Source: Diplosphaera chodatii (lineage: Eukaryota; Chlorophyta; Trebouxiophyceae; Prasiolales; Stichococcaceae). Taken from it: 64,000 nucleotides of DNA. A program made the position numbers and the translations under genes. The stretch is from positions 1,860,001 to 1,924,000 of the forward strand of contig JAALGY010000033.1 in the NCBI GenBank assembly GCA_032358165.1. Reading direction: 5' to 3'. Below the pieces are notes generated by a model. It had not been told where the DNA came from, searched no databases, and was given only the letters and a program-made list of their open reading frames with translations. Of this stretch, positions 27,298 to 39,983 are shown piece by piece; position 1 is the stretch's first letter; every line of letters begins with the position of its first letter.

Positions 27298-30200
27298 CTA
27301 TCTGTCGGGCTTCTTGGCGGCTGCCGCGATAAAGAACGGCAGTGCCTTGGCGGCCTCCAGGTCCTTGGACGTGGCGCCAGCCGTCGGCTCATCCTGGGCC
27401 GCGTATGCGGCATCGCCGCCGTGCGCGCTGCCGTCACCCTCCTTCGCCGCGGCACCACTGCTGCGGCGTCGGCTGTCCTGCTCGGAGCCTGTGCGCCGTC
27501 ATGCACACGCCACCCTGGGTTTGCTGCCACAGCACGGTGTAGGTGAGCTGCAAGCACAGCACGCTGGCATCCGGCGAGTGGTGTACAAACACAAGGACCC
27601 TACCACTCTCGCGTGGCTGCACAGCCTCCAGTGCATCGAGCGGCCGGTCGCCAGGCTGCGTGCCGCTGCCGGTCGCACGCTCGCCCTCGCACACCAGCGG
27701 CGCGGTGCCAGCGGTCTGCAGGTTGATGCTGTTGGTGGCGTCGCCCAGCACTTGTGCCGGCGCCTTGAGATCCATTGCCAGCTGCTTTTGCAGCTGCTTC
27801 TCCTGCACGGATGCAGCCCGAGAGGTTGTGTCACAAGTCTGCAAGATAGCTGTGCGGCAGTGGACATGATCGCTGCAGCTTGCAGTGTGCAGCAAGCTGC
27901 ACAGCCGAGCACCTGCAGCTGCCGATCTGAGGTATAGTAGTTGATGGGGACCTCCACCACATGCACACCCTGCAGGTGTCAGAGCGAACATTGCCTCCCT
28001 GTTTTGGCGGTAGAGCACTTGCAGACGTCTTAGCAACCTCATGCACATGCGGCTCGCATGCACCCCAGCAGCATGATGATAGACATCCATGTGACCTGGG
28101 TCTCCTGGCACTGTTTCAACACGCCCTCCAGCTCATCCGGTGTCTGAACTCTGTGACCGGTTGCGCCATATGCCTGCAGTGACAGGTTGCAATGCAAACA
28201 TGATGCAGGATGTCACACGCGGCGGAAGTCCCTAAGCACAGGACCACACCCTGCCTGTGAAATGCGCAACGCACCTCGGCCAGCTTGACGAAGTCTGGGT
28301 TGCGCAGCTGCAGGCCAAAGTCCTGCAGCCCCATGCCTGCCTGCTTCCACTGGATCATGCCGTAGCACTGGTCGTCTGCAGAAGCAATGCCAATGGCAGG
28401 GATGTTTCATAAGGTGCACTCGAGCCACGTCGCGTTGTCACAGGCAGCTTGCTGAGTGGATGCCATCACAGCCTGGGCAGCAGTGGATCTAGACAGTGCA
28501 CAGGCGTACTGAGGACCATGATGGTGATGTGGAGGTCGTGCTCGATGGCAACGAGCAGCTCCTGTGCACCATTCATCAGGAAGCCGCCTGCAGCATGGCT
28601 GCGGCACATCAGACGATCGCAACAGACGTGCACAATCATCGCCGGTGGCAGGAAGGCCCAAGCACTCACCGTCGCCCACAATGCAATAGACGTTGGCCTG
28701 CACATGTTGCACCAACGGTGAATGCTATACCAGATGGCTGCCGTGCACAGCTGTGCAGTTCGTGCGACTGCAAACAGCAACACAGCGGTTACGCGCACCT
28801 CTGGCTTTACAAGCTTTGCTGCCAGGGCTGACGGGACGCCGGCCCCCATGGTAGCCAGGGCATTGTCCAGCAGCAGCGAGTTGGGCGCATAGCAAGGGTA
28901 TTCCCGTGCAAACCAGACCTGTGCAACAGCACTGAATGTCCCAGTGCGCGTGTTTCTGTGGATGTACAAGTAGCATGATGAAGGGCCCAGGTGGCGTGAA
29001 GCACAGCGACAGCCTTGCAGCTGACCTTGTACAGTCCATTGTCCAGGCACACAATGGAGTCCTGATCTGGGACTGCTGCCCGTACCGACCGCACCTGAAC
29101 CGCAGAAACCACAGCATTTACAACGGTCTACAGGCTGCAGCATGGACATGATGCGATCTGTTCCAGGGTGACAGATGGAAGAAGCGCGGCACCAGGCGGG
29201 GCATGGCCATGGGGAAGGCGTCATTGTCCGTGTCCCTGTCGAAATCCTTCAGCATCTCCTCCCGCACATACTGAAAGTACCTGCAGGAAAGCAACGAGCC
29301 TCCTGCACTGATCTTGGACTATGGATGTGCTGGCGCAAGACTCCTTCAGCGTGACCCTTGCTCGGCCCACCGGAGGTCCCAGGCTTCAGGCGTCTCAGGG
29401 ATGGCTTCGGAAATCTGCCAAATCTGTGCACGTCACAGAAACACCATGTGAGTGCAGACCAGCAAAATCGCCCGGGGTGTCTCGTCAGTGCGAAGCAGCG
29501 TGATTGCTCACCGCATTGGAGATGTCGCCGACCACCTCGAGCTGCGGGAAGTACACCTGGAGGCAGGCAGCACACTTTAGTCAGTAAGCTAACATGCAGT
29601 ATCGACAGCGTGCCAGTGCAAGCATTGCTGATGCCCCAACCTGATCCACTTGCGCGCTGCTGTAGTTGATGTGCACTGTGGGGACAACAGCACTGGGTCA
29701 CCACCTGGCTGCCTGCACTGTGCTGCCAGTCGATCTAGTGTCTAGATTGGGTTACAACAAGTACCAAGCACAGAGAGGTACCCACCGACGATCTTCTTGC
29801 TGTTGGCCGACATGAAGAAAGGTGGCTGCATGGGGCAGAGTCGAGACATGTCGCCATAATATCCGGCCAGCCATGCATCACAGACAGAAGGAGCGCACGC
29901 AACAAACTAGCCCCACCTTTTCAACCACATCGTGCCCTGCATTGCAACGAGCATGTTACACATCGTGCATATCTCAGCCAAGAGGCATGCATAGAGGCCA
30001 TATGCACAGATGTTCCTGCACGGGTAGGCTAGAGACTATGCCTGCAGAGGAGCAGCAGGCTGTTCACACATGATGGCACGGCTCCCTGCACCCACCAATG
30101 AGCAGAGTGACATCGCTGTGGAGGATCGCCGCATGTACATAGTCTCCATCTGACAACGCCGCTGCATTCAAAGGTAACGTCGGTGAGCTGCAGACAGCCT

Positions 30201-32107
30201 CTTCAGGTGTCAGGTGGAGTGCCAACCATCAAGCTGAACACTGACTGGGTTAGAGACAGGTCTCCCACCTGTTCCCATGAAACTCTCGCTACCTGCACAG
30301 CACAACAGCGCATTTGCCAGCAGGAAATGTGCAGCGCAGGTGGCCGGCCTCGACTAGGAGGAACCACAATAGCATCACAACCGCTTGAGATGTTGGCCTC
30401 ACGTGTATCAATGACGCCCTTGCCCATTTGTGTGGTGCAATAGGGGACCTTGGTGGTCTCCACGAACCGCCGCAGCATCTTGCTGGTCATTTTCCGGTTT
30501 GCGCCTGCGCCCACTACGATCAGCGGGTGCTTTGCCCCCTGCAACGACAGGATGTGCCAGCATGAGCTCCTGTATTGGAGCGCAGCGACGGTGTGAGCTC
30601 AGGGATACTTGTCTGAGGTTGTGGCAAGCATTGACACATGTGGTGCACTGTGCACGCTCGATCACCAAGATGCTGTTCCAAACCTTGAGCAGCTCGATGG
30701 TCTTGCTGATGGCCTTCTCCTCGGCAATCGGCCGCCGCACCCGGCTCACACCATACACCGTGCACTCTGACTCGTCCACCTACATGCCGCATGCAACAGC
30801 GGGTCATGGCTGCAGACACGAGTGCTTGGGGGGCAGCGCCAGAAAGCATGCCGTCTCAGCACATGCTGCCTTCTTGGCAGACAGACCTTCTCGCGCGCAA
30901 CATCCTCTGGCAGCTCTATGTGGCAGGTGCCCGGCCGCTCCTCATTTGCTCGCCGCATTGCCTCCCGCACATAGCTCGGCACCAGGCCGCCATGCACCAG
31001 CTGCAGTGTACGCATCATGTTCTTGTGAAGCTCATGTCCATCAGACTGGCCAGTCAATGTTGTTGGCAGGGAGACTAGCATCCTGGGAACCAGGACACAT
31101 ATGTCACCTGTTTGGTGTACTTGCACAGCGGGCGGAAGACGCTGGTCGTCTCAATGATTTGGAAGGCGCCCTGCTTGCTCTTCAGGACCGGCTTCTGCCC
31201 CGTGCTGTTTGGACAAATGAGACCACTGCTTGTTCCTCTGGCAAACAGGCGTACACAACCACCTGTCATGCCTCACATCACTAGGCATCTCAGTTGCTAT
31301 CCTCAGTGAGAATCTTACATCATCAGCATCGGGAAGGCGCCCAGGTACCCATACGCTGCCGCTGTCGTCAGGTTAGTCGCGCCTGCAAGGTCACCATGCA
31401 GAACGCACAGGGTCAAGATTGCGTCCTCACTCCGAATGAAACATGCAAAGCAAGTGCATGGTCAGAAGGGCTGCGCGGCCGTGCAAAGTCTGACTCACCA
31501 GGCCCCAGGGTCGCCAAGCACACCCCCGCTGTGCCCGTGAGGCGGCCAACAGTTGCTGCCATGAATCCACCGGTCTGCTCATGCCGCGTCACGATCAGCT
31601 TGATAGACGACTTGCGGATGCTCTCAACAAAGTCAAGATTTTCCTCCCCTGCATGACAGCCGGCCAACGATCTGTATGTTGTTTACTGTCAACTTCGCAT
31701 AACAGCACGGTTCACACAGGCAACCAATATGCCGTGGAGTCTCACCTGGCACTCCAAATACATATTGAACGCCCTGCAGCAGCGGTTTATAGACTCAAGT
31801 CGGTGGTCATTGGCAGCTATTCTAGAGGTGGCGGATGCATGTGTGCATATGCATGAACAACATGTTTCGACTGTTTGGGTGTGATCACCTCGTTCTCAAG
31901 TGCCTGCAATCATGCATGAGATGATCAGCACTGTGTCAACAGCAGGCAATCCGGCAGAAACCAGCTGGGGTTGCATGTGCGCACAGGGGCATTGCATCCG
32001 TCCGAGCAGGATCGAGTACGGCTCCGCTGCATTGCTCACATCAAAGCCGTATAGCTTCTCACCTTCACCAGCAGGTCGGAGGCTTTCATCGACTCCGCGA
32101 GGTTCAT
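27298..32107 (-). CDS. Acetolactate-synthase-like ThDP-dependent enzyme
   Basis: Expected to condense two pyruvates (or related 2-keto acids) using thiamine diphosphate. Twenty-four exons join in phase to 649 aa, from [15 protein letters not shown] (32107-32063) through 31903-31889, 31772-31745, 31648-31499, 31382-31319, 31204-31108, 31000-30887, 30779-30684, 30538-30403, 30161-30096, 29936-29917, 29825-29786, 29675-29641, 29556-29512, 29270-29193, 29094-29026, 28918-28799, 28697-28670, 28587-28510, 28375-28275, 28173-28096, 27969-27913, 27802-27604 to 27488-27298. Motifs: [29 protein letters not shown] with the activating Glu, [35 protein letters not shown] and the ThDP site GDGG...[14 protein letters not shown]. 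It resembles the bacterial single-subunit type more than the plant plastid enzyme; no transit peptide is evident. Residues after about 570 are an extra Lys/Ala-rich tail. Substrate not proven; related decarboxylases remain possible. Confidence 0.88.
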
Positions 32108-32850
32108 GGCTTCCTCAGTATAATGTGAAAGTACGTATGAGATTGGCAGTGCCACAAGATGAGCTCATGCAATACAGCTGCGAGACCTGCGTCCGCGGCA
32201 CAATGCAGTGCGCAGTTTGCAAACCATCACTAGCTTTACAATCGCGCAGATGGGTTGACGACAGGTTGATACCTTATGTGATCAGCCCGTGCCAGCGTGG
32301 CAGAGCTGCACCGTAACTCCATTTGCCGGAGCGAAACTTTCACAAAGTGCTGGGCGGGCAGCTAAGAAGAAGAAGAAGAAGAATTCTGGTGCCCAGGTCT
32401 GTGAAACACCCCTCGATGCGTCACATTACATAGCCATTTGTTCGTTACGATACTAGCACCACAATGTGGGGCGATTCTGCGGTCTGCAACACGCCATGCC
32501 CAAAACCCATGGCCTATGTCACTCATACTGGAACCTCTCTGCAGGGCACAGCAGCTCACAACACTGAAAGCTAGTAGAGACATCATGCCCAAGCTCCTCA
32601 CAGGACAAACGCAGCATCAGACCCCCCATGCCGAACCCTTCCCCCCAACTCGTGTCGCCACTTCTCTGCTCTTCGCTCTTCAGAGCTCCACTCACTCAAT
32701 GAACAAGCCGCAGAAACGTCTCTGAACCCTCTGAACCTGTATCGCAGATATTTATTGCCACAACCGCTGCAGGACGGCTGACAGGGGCTCTCTCGCTCTG
32801 CAGGCTGGGCACCCGCTCCGCCTCCTTTGTAAACTAAGGGCCCCTATCAC
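32108..32850. other. Intergenic region between ALS-like gene and lipase A
   Basis: Promoter side of the ALS-like gene and 3' side of lipase A. The left part (32364-32383) holds a GAA/AAG tract. No coding block or RNA gene recognised. Confidence 0.5.
32364..32383. repeat. AAG trinucleotide microsatellite
   Basis: About six and a half AAG units in non-coding DNA upstream of the ALS-like gene. Confidence 0.9.
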
Positions 32851-35800
32851 TCAGTGAGACTCCTCAGGCGGCTGCAGCTGCTGCAGCAGGCGCTGCACGA
32901 CGGCCTCGGCGTCGGTGGCGCAGAGGTCCAGTGGCAGCCGCGCCGTCTGGAAGTCGGACTGCAGCTGGATGGTGAGCTGGCCCGCGCCGCTGGGCGCATC
33001 CGCGCCCAGCTGCAGCAACGGGTTGCTGCTGACTACGCTGCACGACTGCGCCACTGCCGCGGGTATGCGCGCACGAATGGTCATCGAGTCCAGCAGCGCA
33101 GCCTCGGCGCGGTTCCTGCACCAGCGGAGTGCTGGTGTGAGCCTCAGGCAGGGTGCGTGATAGGAATGCTCACGGTGTAGCTCACGATGCTGCAAGGCTC
33201 TGCAGACAGCTGTTCCCAAGCAGCAAAGCATTACCTGAGGACAGCATTGGCTGCCTGCTGCACACGCGCAAAGAACTGCGGCACCACCGCCAGCATGCGG
33301 TCCAGCTTCTCTTGTGACGCCGCCGGCGGCGAACACACACGTGGATCGAACTGTGCCTGTGGAGGCACAGGTGCGATGTCAGCATCTGCAGCAGCCGCCA
33401 CACAGCCCGCGAGGTATGAAGCTGGTGCGAGGTCGTCTGTGCCTGGTGACGGGAGGACAGACGGCAGCGCTGGAGAAGCAATGAGACCAAGAGAGGCCGC
33501 TGCGCACCTGCGGCTGGCGGACGATTTTGAGGGGGCAGGCGGCGCCGGTCTCGTTGACGGTGATGCGCACGCCGGAGCAGTGTTGCAGGCCGCGGCCCAG
33601 CACCGTGATGTCCACATCCACGACGGCGGGCCGCGCCCCCGCCGCCCTCCGCCCCAGCCACGCCAGCGGGTTCCCAACCCGCCACCTGCACCGCGGATGG
33701 CGGACCTCGGGCATGATTGAGCTTGTGCTGGTGGCAATGGTGCGCCGACACAACGAGTAGTTGCTCTGCTTCGTGATGCGCTAGTGGTGCCTGCCCTCAA
33801 CTGCAGCACAGGCTCATTGTGCTGCACCGTTTGCTGAGGTTCGCCTCGTCTGCGCTTGCGCTGGACCGCTTGCGACCGGCCACGGCTGGCTCATGGGGGA
33901 AAAGGAGCGCAATGCTCTTGGGTCCCGGGAGCGACGGCGCCGGCAGCGTGCCTCCAGCCTGTGATGGACACTGAGGTGCTGAGACACAGAACCAGATGAG
34001 CAGGCACTGCAGCAGAGTACACCATGCGACTGCGGATGCACAACCAACAGACTAGGGCCTACCTGCAGGTGTGTCATGCGCGGGCCGAGTGCGTTGGTGA
34101 GCACAACCGAAGCCGGACTGGCAGCCGCCTGCCAGGCCGCCACGCGCTCCGTGCCGATGGCAGTCTGCCATACGGTCCTCAGTCGCGCCCTGCACAAAGG
34201 CCTTTGGTTTATGCCTGCTGACGGATGTAGCCGCGATGATAGGCACGCAAAGGTTTTGTTGGTAGCTTTGGCAATGCAAGCTGAAGGCACATGCAGAGCA
34301 GCAGGTGGCCACCTGTAGCTGGCCATGCGGTGCATGAGGAAGAAGCTGCGGCGCTGGTCCCTGTCCCCGCGCCGTGCGTCTGCCGACAGCTCCTCCACCT
34401 CCTGCCTGCGCATGACAGCAACAACCCGTCCATCGGTGCTCTGCTGGCCATCGGATGGTTGCTCCAAGGCTTCTAGCATGCGCACATACAGACAGCAACT
34501 TCATGGCTTATATGCTTGCTGCTTGCCTGTCAAGCGAGTCCGTCTCGCCACTGACATCAACATCCTGGGAGCCGGTGATGTCCGCCTCCCGCAGCACGCC
34601 ATCACCCACCGCTGCCTGAACAGTCAGGGAGTGCAGTGAAGCCCGTCACACGCAATGTGCAGCACAGACGCGAGTGATGGTGAAGGTGCTGCCAGTGCAA
34701 GCATGCACCTGGTCTCCGGGTGCTGGTGTTCGGGCTGCTGATGTGGCCAGGTCCTGTGCGTTTGCGGTGATCCTGGTCGGCAGCACATACATCTGGGAGC
34801 CGCTGAGCGGCACGTATGCACGTGCCACTGACATCGCTTTCCTGCAGAGCACCACAGGAAGGACGTTCTTAGCAGCTATGCGATGGCAACGCAAGGACTC
34901 CAATTGCTTTATGTCTTCAAAGGTCACGGCAGTATGCATGCTTGGCCCTGTGAGGAGCACTACCCACCTGACAGGGTAGGACACGATTTGAGCGGCGCCG
35001 CGTGCAGCGTCTGCTGGCAACGAGGCAAAGCGGACCGCCTTGCGGGCACCTGCCCATGCGGCCGCCTTCATTGGGTCTGGCGGACCCCAGTGCCAGGCGG
35101 CAGGCGGCTGCGGGACCAGGGCCGCTGAGGCCGCCGGCGGCGTGGCTGCTGCGGTGCTCGCGGTGGCTGGGCGGCCGTGAACCAGCATCGTGCCCGGGGT
35201 CGCGCCACCAGCTGCGGACGAGGGTGATGAGGCATCGACACGGATGGACGGCTTGACTACCAGGGAGCCTGGCCGCACCCTGTGCCGGTGCCGGCGCTCT
35301 GCAAGGGGGGGCGCTGAAGAGTGGACGCTTCTCTTTGGGTTGGGCGTGCGCGGCATCGTATCCGCGGTGTGATCGCCGCCTGCTGAGTCGACGGACATGC
35401 CCTGGTGGGCGTTTGGTGCACGGGCACTGCCACCGCGGCCAGGCCATGGGAATCGAAACGAGACACGGCTGCCCATGCCACGGGCTGCAGCATGGGTGCT
35501 GTCATTGCTGCTGACGCTGTTGGCGTCATCATCTGTGCTGCCGCTGACGCTGTCATCCGGGCAGGAGCGCTGCCACCGTTCCAGCAGGCCAGAGCGGGGG
35601 GCCAAGGACTCTGCCGCCATGTGGCTGCTGGGCAAGCTGCTCTGGGCACTGGCAGCGTCATTGCTGAGGCTCCTGGCACGAAGCAGGGCGTCATCTGCAG
35701 CCTGCAGCAGCTGCGATGCTGAGGACCCTGAGCTGGCGTCTGCCAAGGACGGCGCCTTGGCTGTGTCCACAGCCAAGTCGGCACCGACAGCAGCGCCAGC

Positions 35801-37738
35801 CGGCTTCCTGTTGCTGCCATTGCTACTGCTGTTCCATCGTGCACGCGCCGCCATGGCTGCGGCGGACGCCGCCGCTGCGGTGGTTGCCGGCACACCGGCA
35901 GCGGCCGCGAGGCCCGTCAGGGTGGCGGCGGTGGCGATCATGCTGGCGGTCGGGTTGAGCAGCCGCCGCATGTCAGGGCGCGTCTCCCCGACGCCCGCCG
36001 GGCCCCACTCCCCGGCGGTCCGGTACTGCACGTCATGCGTAAGAGAGAAGTTTACCATCAACAGTGTGGCCAGCAAGCTGGGGGCTATGCATAGCAAGGC
36101 AGGAGCAAAGTGTCAGGAGGCTGAGGTGCCGTGGCACTGGTTCACAATGCACCTGCGATGGTGACGTCAGTTGCACAACGACATCCTCTGGCAGCAGAAA
36201 GTTGCTGAGGTAAGCGTCCCAGCGGCGCTCGGCCACCAGCGCCGAGAGTGCGGCGTTGCCAATGCTGGGGGTCGCAAAGGCGACGCAGCGCAGCGGAAAG
36301 TCTTCACGCGAAGGCAGTTGCCGCAGCAGCCGCAGCGTGCACAGCGTTGCAACTGCTCCTCCTAGGCTGTGCCTGTGTGGACGACAGAATGGCTTTAGGT
36401 GTCTTCCGCACATGGCCGCTGTGCCGAAGGCACTAATTAGCACCACAACCCTCAGGCAGCTGCTTGTCAAGTCCACTCATGGTATAGCATAGCAATCACA
36501 ATCACTGATGCATGTGGAGGTTCCTCACCCGCAGATGACGAGCCGCTTGTTTCGCTGGCATGCATCTGTGAACAGCTGCTCAATGGGAATGGCGTCTGCT
36601 CGTCGCAGAAAGCCTCTATGAGCTGCAGGCACCTGCAGTGGGCAAGCGATGCCATCATGTATCTGCTGGTCAGGTATGACAAAAACAGTCGTGACTTGCA
36701 ATGCCACCATGATCCGATGTCAGCCCTTCACCTCCTGGTGGTCGCTGCCTTCATCGTCCCAAATACGCACTTGGAGCGCGTTTGCATTGGTAACCAGATC
36801 ACGCCTGCATGAGTGGCAGACCGTCAGGCACCAGCCCCTCTGCATGTACGAAATGCGCTCGCCAGAAGGGTGGGTCCGTCACTGGCACTCTCACCTCATC
36901 TTGGTGCCCATGATACCAACATACAGTGCCTCGTCGCTCTCTGCCAAGCAATAGCGGTGCCGCACATGTGGCTGGCAGAACTGCACTGACCGCAGCGTGA
37001 TCAGCTGTGGCGGCACGAGATCCTGCAGGGGGTGACAGCCAGTGGATCGGCATAGGCAAGGTTGGTACAGGAGCACGTGCATGTGCATGTATGTGTGCAG
37101 CACAAACCAGCAGCGCAGGCATACCGCCAGGATCTGTCGCGTCAAGTGCAGTGCCTCTTCTAGCGGATGGTCCACGGGCTTATAGCTGCACTCTGCCAAC
37201 GCCGCACTCACCAGAATGTCCTGTACCAGCAAAGCGCAGCACCCCGTGAGCATCGGTGGTGGCACACCTCCTGGCTTACACAGGCTCAACCCAATCTTGA
37301 AAGGGGTCAGCAACACACTACCTGCACGTGCGCCAAGTCGTTGGCCTGGAAAACTGCCTGCAGCGCAGCGCTGTCCCGGGGAGACAGCGGGGCGCCGCGC
37401 CGGATGCGACCCGGCAGCGAGGCAATGCGCGCCCTGATGCCGTCTTGACGAGCTGCTTCTCCCACTGGTGACGGGGTTTGCAGGCTGCCTGACCCTCCAT
37501 GCTGCGGCTCGCCTGCTGGCCCAGCGCCCAGGTTCACAACAGTGCAGTATGAAACGTTGAAACATTGCGACCGACTTCTGCCCACAGGCTGGGAACGTCA
37601 CAGGGCGAACAGTATGCACCTCTGAAGGCGAACGAGAAGCTGCGCGACGGCGCCACAACCTGGGCCCTGCTGGATTGAGTAGGCCGAGGAAGCTGCACCG
37701 ACCTCAAACGCGCCGCTGGAGCAACTGCAAAGCCGCAT
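32851..37738 (-). CDS. Class 3 lipase A, long form with Ser/Ala-rich insert
   Basis: Alpha/beta-hydrolase of the fungal (class 3) lipase type; substrates are probably acylglycerols or membrane lipids. Start MRLCSCSSGAFEVG at 37738. Exons read: 37738-37620, about 37510-37322, 37220-37125, 37022-36895, 36804-36732, 36632-36529, 36372-36183, 36025-34968, 34841 to about 34730, further exons near 34617-34560, 34480-34320, 34200-34070 and 33690-33508, then 33350-33235 and 33115-32851. Motifs: YCLAESDEALYVGIMGTK, RRDLVTNANALQVRIWDDE, PAAHRGFLRRADAIPIEQLF, the nucleophile elbow GHSLGGAVATL split between exons, and LLPED. HRMASYRARL near 34330/34200 likely holds the catalytic His. The 1058-base exon encodes about 350 residues of Ser/Ala-rich low complexity. 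The part below 34000 has no family match I know; it could be a separate gene. Exons in 33.7-34.7 kb and exon 2 are approximate. Confidence 0.72.
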
Positions 37739-38432
37739 GGCGGTTTCAGCATCAGACCTAGCAGACAGATACTGTATGACGATGTGACTCCGCGAAGTGC
37801 TGCACAGTCTGGCGACAACTGGGGTTCCGCCCTCTCAACAACACAGCAAAGTGAGCAAACACACGTGCAAAGCGCGCATCGCTGTGCAAACAGCTGCGAT
37901 GGCAAGCGTCTGATGCGTGAATGTGGGCAAGGATGCGGGAGAAAGATGGGCCAAATGCACGACTGGTGCTGGTGTGTCGAAAGGTTATGCACTTTCACAT
38001 CCGGGAGGGGTGCTTTCCAGTCGGTCCAGTTGGATCGAGGTGCCTTTACAGCTGCTCACAGCTGTGCACACACTAGCTGCTGCAACCCGTCCCTGAGCGG
38101 TTCGCTACATCAAGCCGCACGATGGTGCTGGACAACATATCAGTGTGCACGTACAGACGTAGTATTTGCGCCATGGAAAATGCGCAGAGTGCTGGCCAAC
38201 TGAGCCAACTGTTGGGCGTCCGCCACCATGCAGAGGCTGGCTGATGTTGCATGAGCACGAAGTAACAAAACCGGGGCCCGCTACCTAGGATGCCACAATC
38301 CAATATAAGGACCTGATGCGAGGATCACCTCCAAAATCGCAGGAACCGGCTGCGCCAGCTACCATCAGAAGCACCAGAACCTGCGATCTGCACATGTACA
38401 TTTAAGGCACATGCACACATGCGCACAGCTGG
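37739..38432. other. Intergenic region upstream of lipase A
   Basis: Between lipase A (start) and the unknown Q-rich gene (stop), both leftward. Expected promoter of lipase A. No coding or RNA signal seen. Confidence 0.5.
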
Positions 38433-39480
38433 TCAAGTGAGGTTGATGACTGGATCGGGCAGTATGCGATGCCCACACCGACCTTTTTGCTTCTGTTGCT
38501 GCTGCTGGTGCTGCTGCTGCTCTTGGTCTTGCTCTGGCTGCTCCTCTGCTGCTGTGTGGTGGCCAGACCGCTCACTGCTGCAGCCAGAGGTTTTCGGTGG
38601 GGTGCCTGTGCCCTCCAGCCCGACATCTTCAGGCAGGCTGTCCAGTGCTGTCAATACTGCCCGTCCATCCTCGCCCCAGACAGCCTGCATGCGAAGCAGC
38701 GAGCCAGTCGTGGCAGCGTGCGACTGCACACTCTTGTAGTGGCCATCAACACAAGGCAGCGATACAGCACAGCGCGTCAATGCAGCATTGCTGCACCTGC
38801 AAGTTGCGCCTTCTGTGCTCTGCTCGCCGCAGCCACGGGTTGGACGGTTCCTCGCCACTGGAAAAGCTGCTGCCTGACTCGAGCACGGGGCTAGCCTGGT
38901 GCACTGAATGGGTGGAATTATCCAGGCTGCCCGGCTGGCTGTGCACATCTGCACTACCGCGCTGTGTGCCATGGCTACAGCTGGAAGAGCGTGACGCTCT
39001 CCTGTCCAAGGACTCGCGCATTTGTTTGAAGAAATACTGCGGGCACAGGAACCTCAGTTGGTGCATTGGTGGCAGATCGATCGAGTGGGTAGAAAAGGCT
39101 GATCTCACGTATACAGTGCCAGTACACAACATGCGACCAGCGAATCGGACGGCAGCGTTGGTCACATATTCATGGTCGCGATTGGTGTGGTCGAGCTGCT
39201 GCGGGATGGGCTGGGCGTCGAGGCGTGCGCGCTCCTCCGGAGACCACGCACTCTTCAGGTTGTCATCCAGGCTGTCCGACATGAAGGGCGCCGCTTGCAT
39301 CAGCAGGCCGGACTCTGTCTCTGCTGGAGTCTCCACGCCAAGGCTCTGCACAAACGCCTTCAATGCCACCAGCGCCTCTCCCCTGTCCGCCGCATGCCGG
39401 AACTGGATGCCTGGCATCTTCGGGGGAGGTGGTGCGCTGCCAGCTCCCCCTGGATCGCTGCCGGCGATTAGAGCGCTCAT
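38433..39480 (-). CDS. Unknown protein with glutamine-rich C-terminus
   Basis: I do not recognise this protein. Three exons with matching phases, 39480-39166, 39036-38797 and 38732-38433, give 284 aa. The N-terminal part begins with a Gly/Pro-rich stretch (GGAGSAPPPPKMPGIQF) followed by a helical segment (ADRGEALVALKAFVQSLG) and a Glu/Arg-rich helix (WSPEERARLDAQPIPQQ). The middle is Ser-rich and ends with basic LRRAEHRRRNLQ. The third exon has GSLLRMQAVWGEDGRAVLTA and then an acidic/Gln tract (QQQHQQQQQKQKG) before the stop. No signal peptide or membrane helix. ATG chosen at 39480 as the only in-frame ATG in exon 1 upstream of the conserved-looking core. It lies tail-to-head behind ACL4 on the opposite strand with about 500 bases between the starts. 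Confidence 0.6.
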
Positions 39481-39983
39481 GCCGCTCTTCACGCAGCGGC
39501 GGAGCCGAGCTGAACGGGGTCACGACATGTTGCACGTTTCAGTATGATATTGGTGGTGTTCAGGTATTCGAGACCAGTGCCACGATCAGCCCGCTCTGCA
39601 GGCTGTACCCGTCACACAACCACTAGCTATAGTTACAGGCGTCAACTTGCAGGTGTACTGGCCAGCCTCCAGCCAGCAAGCAGCAAGGCTGTCTGGACAC
39701 TTTCAGTGCACGTGGCCGCGGTACAGGGGAAAGAACCGCGATGATCCGGGGGCAGCACGCTGGCACGCATGCATTGTGTTCACAAAGCTTGCATGCTGCA
39801 CGTCTGGGAAGCTCCTGTGCATGCAGCTGCAAATTGACGGTGCGTGTAGAGCAGCGTCGGCGGCACCCGCCTAAATCCTGGCTCGAGGTTGATCAGGAGT
39901 GTGCCTAACTCCAGCGTCAGCGGCGCCCCACCGGCCAAGTGACCAGGTTCTGCCATTTTCACGAGCACTGCTGTCATCACAGC
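39481..39983. other. Divergent promoter region, unknown gene / ACL4
   Basis: Short head-to-head spacer that must supply promoters for both neighbours. No repeat or coding block. Confidence 0.45.

Noticed and set aside
30430..31284. Long plus-strand open frame (284 codons)
   Set aside because: It is antisense to several in-phase exons of the ALS-like gene and has no family signature.
34646..36097. A single 483-residue open frame as an independent protein
   Set aside because: Its start is the tail of an intron and its end runs through clear splice sites; the middle is the large Ser/Ala-rich exon of lipase A.
38597..39547. Plus-strand open frame (316 codons) opposite the unknown gene
   Set aside because: The minus strand gives three phase-matched exons with an ATG and stop; the plus frame crosses them without any signature.
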